DNA from: an uncultured Fusicatenibacter sp.
GTDB taxonomy: Bacteria; Bacillota; Clostridia; Lachnospirales; Lachnospiraceae
Assembly: GCA_902493585.1 (NCBI GenBank)
Contig: CABUPZ010000031.1
Span: forward strand, 1 to 27,346
Reading direction: 5' to 3'
DNA length: 27,346 bases
The translations under genes and the position numbers were made by a program. The notes beneath the pieces were generated by a model that was given only the letters and a program-made list of their open reading frames with translations, was not told the DNA's origin and did not search any database. This document shows, one piece after another, positions 8,418 to 16,318 of the stretch; positions within the stretch are counted from its first letter, which is position 1, and each line of letters opens with the position of its first letter.

Positions 8418-8774
8418 TCATTTCGTCAGGATCATCAGATAATCCACTGCCGCTGCAGTCGCAAGGACTGCAGCGCAGATCATTCCAAACACGCTTTTAT
8501 ATCCCATCACCTGAAAATGTTTTCGCCAGGAATCTTTCTCCTCAAACTTTTCCGGATTTTTTCCTTTCACCATGAGCATTCCGGCAATCATGAACATTCC
8601 CAGCGCCGCGACCAGCAGCAGCCCGTCTTTGGCAATTTCCAGCCCCTGGGAAACCTGAAATCCACCGAACAGAAATCCGCCCAGAAACAACAGGATCCCC
8701 AGGACAGCTGCCGTCAGGATTCCAATTCCCAGCGCCTTGATTCCATCCAGAAGCAGGTCTTTTCCTTTTTTCAT
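8418..8774 (-). CDS. Small membrane protein encoded at the end of the opp operon
   Basis: This is a 118-aa protein with three predicted membrane helices (about residues 14-38, 48-68 and 95-116) and a basic/acidic loop (KGKNPEKFEEKDSWRKHF) between the second and third. I do not recognise the family. AAGGAG lies 8 nt upstream of the start, inside the end of oppF, and only two bases separate the genes, so it is translated with the transporter operon. It could be an accessory or unrelated small membrane protein; nothing in the sequence gives an activity. Confidence 0.75.
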   Translation of the reverse strand: MKKGKDLLLDGIKALGIGILTAAVLGILLFLGGFLFGGFQVSQGLEIAKDGLLLVAALGMFMIAGMLMVKGKNPEKFEEKDSWRKHFQVMGYKSVFGMICAAVLATAAAVDYLMILTK

Positions 8775-8776
8775 GT

Positions 8777-9760
8777 TCAGAACTCCTTGCTTTCACAAAA
8801 ATGGCACGCGACAAAGTGACCGTTTCCGATATCTTTCAGTTCCGGCATTTTCTCGCCGCAGATATCCTTCGCATATTTACATCTTCCGCGGAATTTGCAG
8901 CCCGGCTTTGTATTGATCGGACTTGGAACTTCACCTTCCAGACGGATTTTTTTCTTATCCCGTTCCGCTTCCACCTTCGGATCCGGGATCGGAATCGCGG
9001 ACAGCAGCGCCTGGGTATACGGATGGCGTGGATTTGCATACAGTTCCTCCGAGGTCGTCATCTCTACCAGCGTTCCAAGGTAAAGAACCGCCACACGGTC
9101 CGAAATATGTTTTACCATGGAAAGATCATGTGCCACAAAAAGGTAGGTAAGGCCCATCTTTTTCTGCAGATCCACCAGCAGATTAACGATCTGCGCCTGA
9201 ATGGAAACATCCAGTGCGGAAATCGGCTCATCCAGAACCATGAATTCCGGCTGTACAGCCAGCGCACGGGCAATACCGATCCTCTGGCGCTGACCGCCGG
9301 AGAATTCATGTACAAAACGGTTGGCATGCTCACGGTTCAGGCCTACCAGTTCCAAATATTTGTAAATGATTTCCTGCCGCTCTTTTTTGTTTTTTGCAAT
9401 CTTATGAATATCAATACCCTCACCGATGATATCGGCAACGGTCATTCTCGGATCCAGAGATCCATAGGGATCCTGGAAGACCATCTGCACATCTTTTTTA
9501 AAGGCAAATTTTTCTTTTCCGCTCAGCGCGTGAACATCTTTCCCTTTATACAGTACCTTTCCATCCGTCTTGTCATACAGGCCGATACAGGTACGTCCGC
9601 AGGTGGTTTTTCCGCAGCCGGACTCTCCAACCATTCCCAGTGTCTCGCCCTTGTAAATCTCGAAGGAAACATCATCCACCGCTTTCAGGGTGGCATTTTT
9701 TCCCACCTGAAAATACTTTTTCAGATGCTGTACGGAAAAAAGTACTTCTTTCTCTGTCAT
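8777..9760 (-). CDS. oppF: Oligopeptide ABC transporter ATP-binding protein OppF
   Basis: This 327-aa nucleotide-binding subunit energises peptide import at the inner face of the membrane. It shows Walker A GESGCGKTT (about 44-52), Q-loop VFQDPYGSLDPR, signature FSGGQRQRIGIARAL and Walker B MVLDEPISALD. The C-terminal oligopeptide/dipeptide-transporter domain ends in the cysteine-rich GCKFRGRCKYAKDICG, a feature of Dpp/Opp ATPases that can hold an iron-sulfur cluster. The ribosome binding site GGAGG lies inside the end of oppD and the genes are one base apart. It should pair with OppD as a heterodimer. Confidence 0.95.
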   Translation of the reverse strand: MTEKEVLFSVQHLKKYFQVGKNATLKAVDDVSFEIYKGETLGMVGESGCGKTTCGRTCIGLYDKTDGKVLYKGKDVHALSGKEKFAFKKDVQMVFQDPYGSLDPRMTVADIIGEGIDIHKIAKNKKERQEIIYKYLELVGLNREHANRFVHEFSGGQRQRIGIARALAVQPEFMVLDEPISALDVSIQAQIVNLLVDLQKKMGLTYLFVAHDLSMVKHISDRVAVLYLGTLVEMTTSEELYANPRHPYTQALLSAIPIPDPKVEAERDKKKIRLEGEVPSPINTKPGCKFRGRCKYAKDICGEKMPELKDIGNGHFVACHFCESKEF

Positions 9761-9761
9761 C

Positions 9762-10787
9762 TCACTGTCCTCCTTCCAGATTCGGCATCTCTACCTTCGG
9801 TGCCATTGGATGATGCAGCCAGCAGGCTGCCGTATGCCCTTCACCGAAATCCGTCTGCTCCGGCATCTGCTCCTTACAAATCGGCATGCAGTACCTGCAG
9901 CGGGTGCAGAACGGACATCCCACCGGCGGATTCAAAAGATCCGGCGGTGTTCCGGGAATCGTCGCAAGCTCCTGTTTATTTTCCAGGTCCAGCCGGGGCA
10001 CAGACTGGATCAGCGCCCAGGTATACGGATGACGCGGACGGTAAAAAATATCTTCACAGCTTCCCCGCTCTACGATCATACCGGAATACATCACTGCAAT
10101 CTTCTGTGCAATGTTCGCCACAACGCCAAGGTCATGGGTGATCATGAGCACGGAAGTATCATTCTTTTTCTGCAGCCCCTTGATGATATCCAGGATCTGT
10201 CCCTGTATGGTCACATCCAACGCCGTCGTCGGTTCATCACAGATCAGTATTTTCGGATCACAGGCGAAAGCGATCGCAATCATAACACGCTGGCGCATAC
10301 CGCCGGAAAACTCATGGGGATACTGTCTGACACGTTTTTCCGGCTCGGGAATCCCCACCATCCGAAGCATTTCCACGGCTTCTTTTGCCGCTTCCTTCTT
10401 GGTCATATTTTTATGCCCCATCAGGTTTTCCATAATCTGCTTCCCGACTCTCATGGTCGGATTCAAGGATGCCAGTGCATCCTGGAAAATGATCGCACAC
10501 TCTCCGCCTTTATAATGCTGCCATTGCTTTTTATTGTATTTCAGAATGTTCTCACCATGATAGAGAATCTCGCTGCCTTCCTTGATCTCACCCTGCGGTG
10601 CCTTGATCAGGCCCATAATGGACTTGGCCGTTACAGATTTTCCACAGCCGGACTCTCCCACAATTGCCAGTGCCTCCCCTTTCTGCAGAGAAAAATCAAC
10701 CCCTCTTACAGACTTGACCTCACCGGCATATGTATGATAAGAAACTCTGAGGTTTTTCACTTCCAAAATAGGTTTCTGCTCGTTCAT
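9762..10787 (-). CDS. oppD: Oligopeptide ABC transporter ATP-binding protein OppD
   Basis: This 341-aa ABC ATPase has Walker A GESGCGKSVTAKS (about 39-51), Q-loop IIFQDALASLNPTMRVG, signature FSGGMRQRVMIAIAFA and Walker B LICDEPTTALDVTIQ. The C-terminal segment carries the CPFCTRCRYCMPIC cysteine cluster typical of Opp/Dpp ATPases. Spacing to oppC upstream is 37 nt, with CAGGAG before the start. It partners OppF in the same operon. Confidence 0.95.
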   Translation of the reverse strand: MNEQKPILEVKNLRVSYHTYAGEVKSVRGVDFSLQKGEALAIVGESGCGKSVTAKSIMGLIKAPQGEIKEGSEILYHGENILKYNKKQWQHYKGGECAIIFQDALASLNPTMRVGKQIMENLMGHKNMTKKEAAKEAVEMLRMVGIPEPEKRVRQYPHEFSGGMRQRVMIAIAFACDPKILICDEPTTALDVTIQGQILDIIKGLQKKNDTSVLMITHDLGVVANIAQKIAVMYSGMIVERGSCEDIFYRPRHPYTWALIQSVPRLDLENKQELATIPGTPPDLLNPPVGCPFCTRCRYCMPICKEQMPEQTDFGEGHTAACWLHHPMAPKVEMPNLEGGQ

Positions 10788-10824
10788 AGTACTTATCTCC
10801 TGCGCATTTTACATCTTTCTTTGT

Positions 10825-11742
10825 TTACTGGCGAAGTCTCGGGTCCAGTGCATCTCTCAGCCCATCACCGAGAAGGTTGAACGCCATAACGATCACACAA
10901 AGGATCAGACACGGGAAGAACAACTGAGAAGGATAGAAATCCATATTCTGCTGTCCCATAGAAATCAGTACGCCAAGGCTGATTTCCGGCGCCTGCAGAC
11001 CAATTCCCAGAAAGCTGAGTCCGGCCTCAGTAAATATGAAGGACGGGATCGCAGTTGCCGTATCCAGGATCAAAATACCAAGCATATTCGGAATATAGTG
11101 TTTCACAATGATACGCACCGGTTTTGCTCCTAAAACCTCTGCCGCATATACATACTCCGATTCTCTGAGCTGTTTGATCATACCACGAACCTGCCGGGCG
11201 GTATTGCACCATGCGGTAATACTCAGCGCAACCAGAAGGGAAAAGAGATTATTTCCCAATACCATCATGATCAGGATGGTGAGAAGCATTGATGGAATGG
11301 AATTGAGCACTTCAATGATCCGCATCAGAACTTCATCTACCCATCCGCCAAAATGCGCCATCAAAGCGCCATAAACCGTACCGAAAATCAACTTCAATGC
11401 AGTGGCTACCAGCGCAATGATCAGAGATGCCCTTGCCCCCACCCAGATACGTGAAAAAAGATCACGTCCCAGGTTGTCGGTTCCAAACCAGTATTTGGAA
11501 GACGGTCCCAGATTCTTTTCCGCTACATTCATCGTCTCATAATCGTATCCGCGCATGATCGGTCCTACGATAACCATGATGACAAGAATCCCCAATACAA
11601 TCAGGGATGCCATTGCCACTGGATTTTTTTTCAGTCTTCTCCAGGCATCCTGCCAGTAAGAAATGGTGGGACGGTCGATCCGATTGGCATCTTCCTGAGA
11701 AAATCCGATAATCTTAAATTTATCTGGTGTTAATTCTGCCAT
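10825..11742 (-). CDS. oppC: Oligopeptide ABC transporter permease OppC
   Basis: This 305-aa inner-membrane permease has an N-terminal OppC_N segment with the first membrane helix (about 43-64), then the BPD_transp_1 core. The EAA-type loop is seen near AAEVLGAKPVRIIVKHYIPN (about 200-219), which contacts the ATPases. The extracytoplasmic FGTDNLGRDLFSRIW motif is characteristic of OppC/DppC. It starts behind GGAGGAG, 13 nt after oppB. Confidence 0.94.
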   Translation of the reverse strand: MAELTPDKFKIIGFSQEDANRIDRPTISYWQDAWRRLKKNPVAMASLIVLGILVIMVIVGPIMRGYDYETMNVAEKNLGPSSKYWFGTDNLGRDLFSRIWVGARASLIIALVATALKLIFGTVYGALMAHFGGWVDEVLMRIIEVLNSIPSMLLTILIMMVLGNNLFSLLVALSITAWCNTARQVRGMIKQLRESEYVYAAEVLGAKPVRIIVKHYIPNMLGILILDTATAIPSFIFTEAGLSFLGIGLQAPEISLGVLISMGQQNMDFYPSQLFFPCLILCVIVMAFNLLGDGLRDALDPRLRQ

Positions 11743-11755
11743 TTTGTTTCTCCTC

Positions 11756-12712
11756 CTACCTGTTCTTTCCTGTCAGACTGATCCGCGGATCTACTGCAAC
11801 ATACAAAAGATCTGTAATAAACAAAACAACAATATACATTGCAGCCAGTATTACGGTCTCACCCATAAGAATGGACAGATCCTGATTATTCACAGCCGTT
11901 ACATAATACTGCCCGATTCCCGGAATAGAAAAAATACTTTCGATAAAGAAGGAACCTGTAATACACATCGCGATCGACATCGGAAGCTGTGTGACAACCG
12001 GAATAAATGAATTTCGGATAATGTGCTTCCGGATGATCCTGGCTTTGCTCAGTCCCTTGGATTCCGCAGTAAGGACGTAATCCTGATTGATGACATCCAG
12101 CATGGAAGTTTTCAGCAGACGCGCATACGTTGCAATATATGTAAAGCATCCCGTCAGCGTAGGCAGAACCGTATACTCCCATCCTCCAAACCACAGGTCT
12201 TTGCCCGCCGGCCATCCGATGGTCGGGAACCACTGAAGGTTTCCGGCAAATACCTTCTGAAGCAAAAGACCAAACACCAGATGGGGAATTGATATCAGCA
12301 AGACCGACAAGGCGATCACCAGATAATCGGCAATCGTCCCCCGCTTCATCGCAGCCAGAATGCCCAGCAAAAGACCAACCGTGACGCCCAGCACTACCTG
12401 CTGGATACCAAGCCTTGCGGAGACCGGAAGCCGGTCATGGATCAGCCCCTGAACCGTCTGTCCCGCATACACAAAAGATTCTCCAAAATCTCCGACGCAG
12501 ATCCCTTTCATGGTGATCGCATAGCGTTCCATCATCGGTTTGTCCAAACCATACTTTTTATACAAATTTTCTTTTACAGAGGGTGAAAGTTTTTCTGCCC
12601 GCTCCGACAAAGGATCACCTGGAACTGCCTCCAGCAAAAAGAAAGTAGCCGTCGCAATCAGAAACAATGTAAGGATCATTTCCGCAAGACGACGAATCAA
12701 ATATTTACCCAT
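11756..12712 (-). CDS. oppB: Oligopeptide ABC transporter permease OppB
   Basis: This 318-aa permease begins MGKYLIRRLAEMILTLFLIA, the usual OppB/DppB first helix. It contains the PGDPL motif (about 31-35) and the conserved MLDVINQDYVLTAESKG EAA-type loop near residue 210, followed by the last helices. AAGGGAG lies before the start. It lies 124 nt downstream of oppA; that gap contains a hairpin (12743-12769) that may reduce permease expression relative to the binding protein. Confidence 0.94.
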   Translation of the reverse strand: MGKYLIRRLAEMILTLFLIATATFFLLEAVPGDPLSERAEKLSPSVKENLYKKYGLDKPMMERYAITMKGICVGDFGESFVYAGQTVQGLIHDRLPVSARLGIQQVVLGVTVGLLLGILAAMKRGTIADYLVIALSVLLISIPHLVFGLLLQKVFAGNLQWFPTIGWPAGKDLWFGGWEYTVLPTLTGCFTYIATYARLLKTSMLDVINQDYVLTAESKGLSKARIIRKHIIRNSFIPVVTQLPMSIAMCITGSFFIESIFSIPGIGQYYVTAVNNQDLSILMGETVILAAMYIVVLFITDLLYVAVDPRISLTGKNR

Positions 12713-12742
12713 AGAATTACTCCCTTACCATTTGATAGCAAA

Positions 12743-12769
12743 GAAGAGCTTACTGAAAATAAGCCCTTC
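12743..12769 (-). promoter_or_regulatory. Intercistronic hairpin between oppA and oppB
   Basis: GAAG-x-GCTTA (12743-12752) pairs with TAAGC-x-CTTC (12760-12769) around a 7-nt loop, with one internal mismatch. There is no long T-run, so it looks like an RNA-stability or partial-attenuation element rather than a full terminator. Such hairpins are common after binding-protein genes that need excess expression. Confidence 0.5.
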
Positions 12770-12836
12770 TCTGCACTTCATTCGATATCATTCTCTCCAA
12801 AACTGCTTTCGGAATTCATTCATCCTTTGCATTCTC

Positions 12837-14585
12837 TTATTTTCCTGAGATAGAAGCAATATAGAGTTCCTGACTTGCTCCGAAAGAAGAACTTCTGAAA
12901 TCTTTTACCCAATTCTGGTGATAGTAATGTTTGTCGGCATAGTAAATCGGAGCACATGCGCAATCATCCAGAAGAAGCAGTTTTTCCATATTTTCATAGG
13001 TTGCCAGACGCTCTGCGGAATCCTGAACACCTGTCAGAGAATCAATCATCGCATCGTATTCCGGGTTGCTGTAAAGTCCATAGGATTTATAAACCCCCGT
13101 TTTCATGATATTCAGGAAATCCAGCGGATCGTTATAATCACTGTACCATGCGCTTAAGAAGATATCATATTCCAACGCATCACGTTTTGAGATAAACAGC
13201 TCAGAATCGCCAACCGTATTCAGTTCAACCGTAATACCCAGGTTCTGATTCAGTGACTGCTGGATGTATTCACGCTCCAGCTGGTTTTCTGTTGTTGAAC
13301 CATAGGACAGAAGTGTCAGCTTAATGTCACTGATCGGAGTGGTAACTCCCAGTTCATCCAGACCTTTCTGGAACAGTTCCTGCAAAGCTTCCTTGTTTCC
13401 TGCATACTGCTCGTACTCTTCTTTGATCGGTTCCTCTGTCTGGGAACGGTAAGATTCACCATCCAGAGTGATCGCCGGGGACACCAGGCCATAAGCAGCG
13501 GTATATCTTCCATATACGGCATCTACCATTTCTTCACGGTTGATCGAATAGGAGATTGCCTTACGGATATTTACATTCTGCATCAGTCCGGACAGACCGC
13601 CGTTCTGGTGCTCAAAGCACAGCATCGCAGTTCCCGGATACTCAACATCCAGAACCTGAAGATTTCCCGCTTCCACTTCCTGATCATATTTCGCAATATA
13701 ATCTCCGGACGCATCGAAAACATCCAGCTGTCCGTTATCAAACATGGTTGCGGCGGTCGCTTCCTCTGCCACGCAGTACCAGTTGATCTGATCCAGCTTC
13801 ACATTGTCCGCATTCCAGTAATTCTCATTTTTGGTCCATGTCATGGAGTTGTCTTCTACCAGATCGGTCATGCAGAACGGACCATTGTATACGCAAAGTC
13901 TCCAGTCTTTTCCCCAGTTGTCGCCGGCTGCCTCTGCAATATCCTGACGTGTCGGGTACAATGGAGTTGCAACCAGTTTTGACTGGAAGGTCGGATCTGC
14001 CACTTTCAGGGTAACCTCAAAGGTATAATCATCCACCGCTTTGATTCCCACATTATCCACGGAACCTGTTCCATTATAATATTCTTCCGCACCAACCACA
14101 TTAAAGATAAAAGATGCATAATCATAACCGTTTTCCGGATTCAGCAGACGTTTCCATCCATACTCATAGTCATGTGCGGTCACCGGTTCGCCGTCGGACC
14201 ATTTGGCGTTCTGTCTCAAATGGAACGTATACACCAGTCCATCGTCTGACACATCCATGGATTCTGCGCCGGCAAACTCAAAGGTATCTCCGTTTTCATC
14301 TGCAACATCACGCATCAGGCCCTCATAGCATTCCGCCATCATCCAGCGCCATCCCATATCCTGCACATCGTAGTTGTTTCCGAAAGAAACCGCGCGCAGA
14401 TTGATCTGCTGGGAATCTCCATCCACAGTATCAGATGCAGAAGACGCATTGGATGCCGTCGTCGTTGTATTTTCAGCGGTGGCAACCTGTGTTTCTCCGT
14501 CCCCGCCTCCGCAGCCGGAAAGCATTCCAACTGCCATCGCTCCTGTCAGGAGCAGCGATAAAAACTTTTTCATGTTCTTCATCAT
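12837..14585 (-). CDS. oppA: Oligopeptide-binding lipoprotein OppA (SBP_bac_5 family)
   Basis: This 582-aa extracellular solute-binding protein is tethered to the membrane as a lipoprotein. The start is 14585 (or the adjacent ATG at 14582), directly behind AAGGAGG. A basic, hydrophobic signal (KKFLSLLLTGAMAVGML) ends in the lipobox LSGC, followed by a low-complexity Thr/Ser/Ala linker. The mature part contains the SBP_bac_5 features FHLRQNAKWSDGEPVTAHDY and the WYSDYNDPLDFLNIM region typical of OppA-type peptide binders. It lies 49 nt downstream of cyuA and upstream of oppB, so it belongs to the same operon. Peptide specificity cannot be deduced from the sequence. Confidence 0.93.
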   Translation of the reverse strand: MMKNMKKFLSLLLTGAMAVGMLSGCGGGDGETQVATAENTTTTASNASSASDTVDGDSQQINLRAVSFGNNYDVQDMGWRWMMAECYEGLMRDVADENGDTFEFAGAESMDVSDDGLVYTFHLRQNAKWSDGEPVTAHDYEYGWKRLLNPENGYDYASFIFNVVGAEEYYNGTGSVDNVGIKAVDDYTFEVTLKVADPTFQSKLVATPLYPTRQDIAEAAGDNWGKDWRLCVYNGPFCMTDLVEDNSMTWTKNENYWNADNVKLDQINWYCVAEEATAATMFDNGQLDVFDASGDYIAKYDQEVEAGNLQVLDVEYPGTAMLCFEHQNGGLSGLMQNVNIRKAISYSINREEMVDAVYGRYTAAYGLVSPAITLDGESYRSQTEEPIKEEYEQYAGNKEALQELFQKGLDELGVTTPISDIKLTLLSYGSTTENQLEREYIQQSLNQNLGITVELNTVGDSELFISKRDALEYDIFLSAWYSDYNDPLDFLNIMKTGVYKSYGLYSNPEYDAMIDSLTGVQDSAERLATYENMEKLLLLDDCACAPIYYADKHYYHQNWVKDFRSSSFGASQELYIASISGK

Positions 14586-14634
14586 GTTTCCTCCTTCGTC
14601 ACTTTCTTTTTCTTTTCTCCTCGTCTGATACAAC

Positions 14635-15918
14635 TCAGTCGCAGTGTGTCATAATGCGGATGATCTCCTCATCCGTCTCATTCATTGCCTTCGCTCCGAG
14701 ACGGCAGACATTGCGGATCGTATTTTCCACACCCTTTGACACGATCCCGTCTTCCGCATAAAACTGCTGGCCGTTCACATACATATAATATCCCAGGATG
14801 CCTGCCTCCACAGAAGCGGCGATCTTGGCTGCGCAGGAAGCCTTTGCTCCGTCGCAGAAGATGCCGGAAACGGTCGCAAGAGAATTCACTAACGTATGGG
14901 CAATCTCTTCTTCCCGGCCGCCGTACAGGTATGCGATTCCGCATCCCGCCGCACAGCCCGCGCTGACTGCCCCGCAAAATGCTGATAACGGTCCGATGCC
15001 GTGTTTGATATGAACGGCGATCAGATTTGAAATTACCAGCGCCCGGTATAACTCTTCTCTGGAACTTTTCAGGTATTCGGAATAAACGATGACTGGCACG
15101 GAAACCGTGATGCCCTGGTTTCCGCTTCCGGAATTGATGACTACCGGCAGTTCACAGCCGCTCATTCTCGCATCGGATCCGGCTGCCGCCAGCGCCTTGC
15201 TCAGGATCTTTACGTCGTCTCCGTAGGTTTTCACCAGAATGCTGCCAATATTGGCGCCCCAGTCGTGTTCCATTCCTTCCCGGGCAATGCTGTAGTTATA
15301 ATTGATCTGACGGTCCAGGACTTCCCGGACATCCTCCAGATCCACTTCCTGTGCAAAACGGACAATATCCTTTACACTGAGCAGCGAGCGGTCCGCCTGC
15401 TGCACCTGCTCCTGACAGACCACCGGTGTTTCCTGATAAATCTCTTCCCCGTCTTTGGAGATCATCGCTATATTGCAGTGTGTTCTGGAAATCCGCACCT
15501 TTGCCTGATGTTCTCCGGCATAGACCGTGATCAGGATATCCAGCTTTTCCCCGTCCGCCAGGGGTTTTACATCAAACGGCGTCTCTTCCAGGTATTCCCG
15601 CATCCTGCGTTTCTGTTCTTCTGTCACCGCAGAGATCACTTCCAGTTTTTTCTCCGCGCATCCGCCGATAATGCCGGCCGCCGCTGCCGCCGGAATGCCT
15701 TTCAGCCCGTCTGTATTCGGCACGATCACGCTTTTTACATTTTTAATAATATTTCCACTGGCCTGAATATCGACCCTTTCAGGAACAGCGCCCAGCACTT
15801 CTTTGGCCTTGGCCGCGCAGTAGGCGATGGCAATGGGCTCTGTGCATCCGAACGCCGGAACAAGCTCTTCCTTCAGGATCTGCACAAAAGTATTATACAC
15901 ATTCTCTGCCAGCACCAT
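14635..15918 (-). CDS. cyuA: CyuA-type L-cysteine desulfidase (UPF0597/YhaM family)
   Basis: This 427-aa cytoplasmic enzyme belongs to the serine-dehydratase-like UPF0597 family. Characterised members (archaeal cysteine desulfidase, E. coli CyuA/YhaM) convert L-cysteine to pyruvate, ammonia and sulfide with an iron-sulfur cluster. Visible hallmarks are EELVPAFGCTEPIAIAYCAA (about 17-36), the GSGNQG motif (about 267), the AGCAAGCGIAYLYGG segment and the C-terminal GIFCDGAKASCAAK, which supply the candidate cluster cysteines. It is the first gene of the operon with oppABCDF. A LysR gene is divergent. AAGGAAG stands upstream of the start. Serine or another beta-substituted amino acid is an alternative substrate. 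Confidence 0.85.
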   Translation of the reverse strand: MVLAENVYNTFVQILKEELVPAFGCTEPIAIAYCAAKAKEVLGAVPERVDIQASGNIIKNVKSVIVPNTDGLKGIPAAAAAGIIGGCAEKKLEVISAVTEEQKRRMREYLEETPFDVKPLADGEKLDILITVYAGEHQAKVRISRTHCNIAMISKDGEEIYQETPVVCQEQVQQADRSLLSVKDIVRFAQEVDLEDVREVLDRQINYNYSIAREGMEHDWGANIGSILVKTYGDDVKILSKALAAAGSDARMSGCELPVVINSGSGNQGITVSVPVIVYSEYLKSSREELYRALVISNLIAVHIKHGIGPLSAFCGAVSAGCAAGCGIAYLYGGREEEIAHTLVNSLATVSGIFCDGAKASCAAKIAASVEAGILGYYMYVNGQQFYAEDGIVSKGVENTIRNVCRLGAKAMNETDEEIIRIMTHCD

Positions 15919-16001
15919 TCTCTATCACTTCCTTTTCTTTTGTTTTTTCTGATATGCAGTCCATGTCTGTCCGCCGGTTCGCAGAAAAGCCCCGGATATA
16001 C

Positions 16002-16109
16002 AAAAAGCGTACCATACTTTTCCTGCAGGAGCCATCCGCCGATCATTCCTGTATCCGCATCCGGTTCATCATCTGCTGCCACTTCTTTGTGAAAAGTATG
16101 TACGTTTTT
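16002..16109 (-). promoter_or_regulatory. Long inverted repeat in the cyuA leader
   Basis: GAAAAGTATGTACGTTTTT (16091-16109) is the near-perfect inverse of 16002-16022, with single-base differences. In the minus-strand leader RNA the arms enclose about 68 nt. The 3' arm ends with five Ts, so a large, attenuator-like stem is possible. A 23-codon ORF begins within the 5' arm. Confidence 0.4.
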
Positions 16110-16114
16110 TTCAT
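16043..16114 (-). CDS. Possible 23-aa leader peptide of the cyuA-opp operon
   Basis: A short ORF starts with ATG at 16114 behind GGTGAG (7-nt spacing) and ends at TGA 16043-16045. The peptide is basic (MKKTYILFTKKW at its start) and contains no cysteine. It is the first start codon with a plausible ribosome site after the predicted promoter, and it overlaps the leader inverted repeat. It could couple translation to folding of the leader. It may also be fortuitous. Confidence 0.25.
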   Translation of the reverse strand: MKKTYILFTKKWQQMMNRMRIQE

Positions 16115-16177
16115 ATTCACTCTCACCGGACGCTGTCTTTTTCCGGCTCTGTAAACTGCATATTTATTCTAAACTGA

Positions 16178-16206
16178 ATTATACCATAAGACTTGCATTA
16201 TGAAAA
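16178..16206 (-). promoter_or_regulatory. Promoter of the cyuA-opp operon
   Basis: On the minus strand TTTTCA (16201-16206) and a perfect TATAAT (16178-16183) are separated by 17 bp. The start of transcription would be near 16171, giving a leader of about 250 nt before cyuA. The weak -35 with a perfect -10 suits an activator-dependent promoter. Confidence 0.7.
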
Positions 16207-16228
16207 ATAAAAATATATAATATGTTAA

Positions 16229-16243
16229 ATCAATTTTTTTGAT
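16229..16243. promoter_or_regulatory. LysR-type T-N11-A operator box
   Basis: ATCAA-N5-TTGAT forms a perfect 15-bp dyad containing the T-N11-A core (T16230, A16242). Its centre is about 65 bp upstream of the predicted cyuA transcription start, the standard position of an LTTR recognition site. It lies between the divergent cyuA and lysR genes. Confidence 0.65.
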
Positions 16244-16318
16244 ATAGAATACGCATCCCTCCAAAAACATTTCGGCATTTGCCCGCCTTCACAAAAGAAA
16301 GGAAGAAAAGAAAACGAA

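Noticed and set aside
8801..10880. Two overlapping plus-strand frames of 446 and 356 codons
   Set aside because: Both are antisense to oppF and oppD, which have complete Walker and signature motifs.
15873..16082. 69-codon minus-strand frame running from the leader into cyuA
   Set aside because: It starts at GTG without a ribosome site and ends inside cyuA in another frame; the 23-codon ORF is the better leader candidate.
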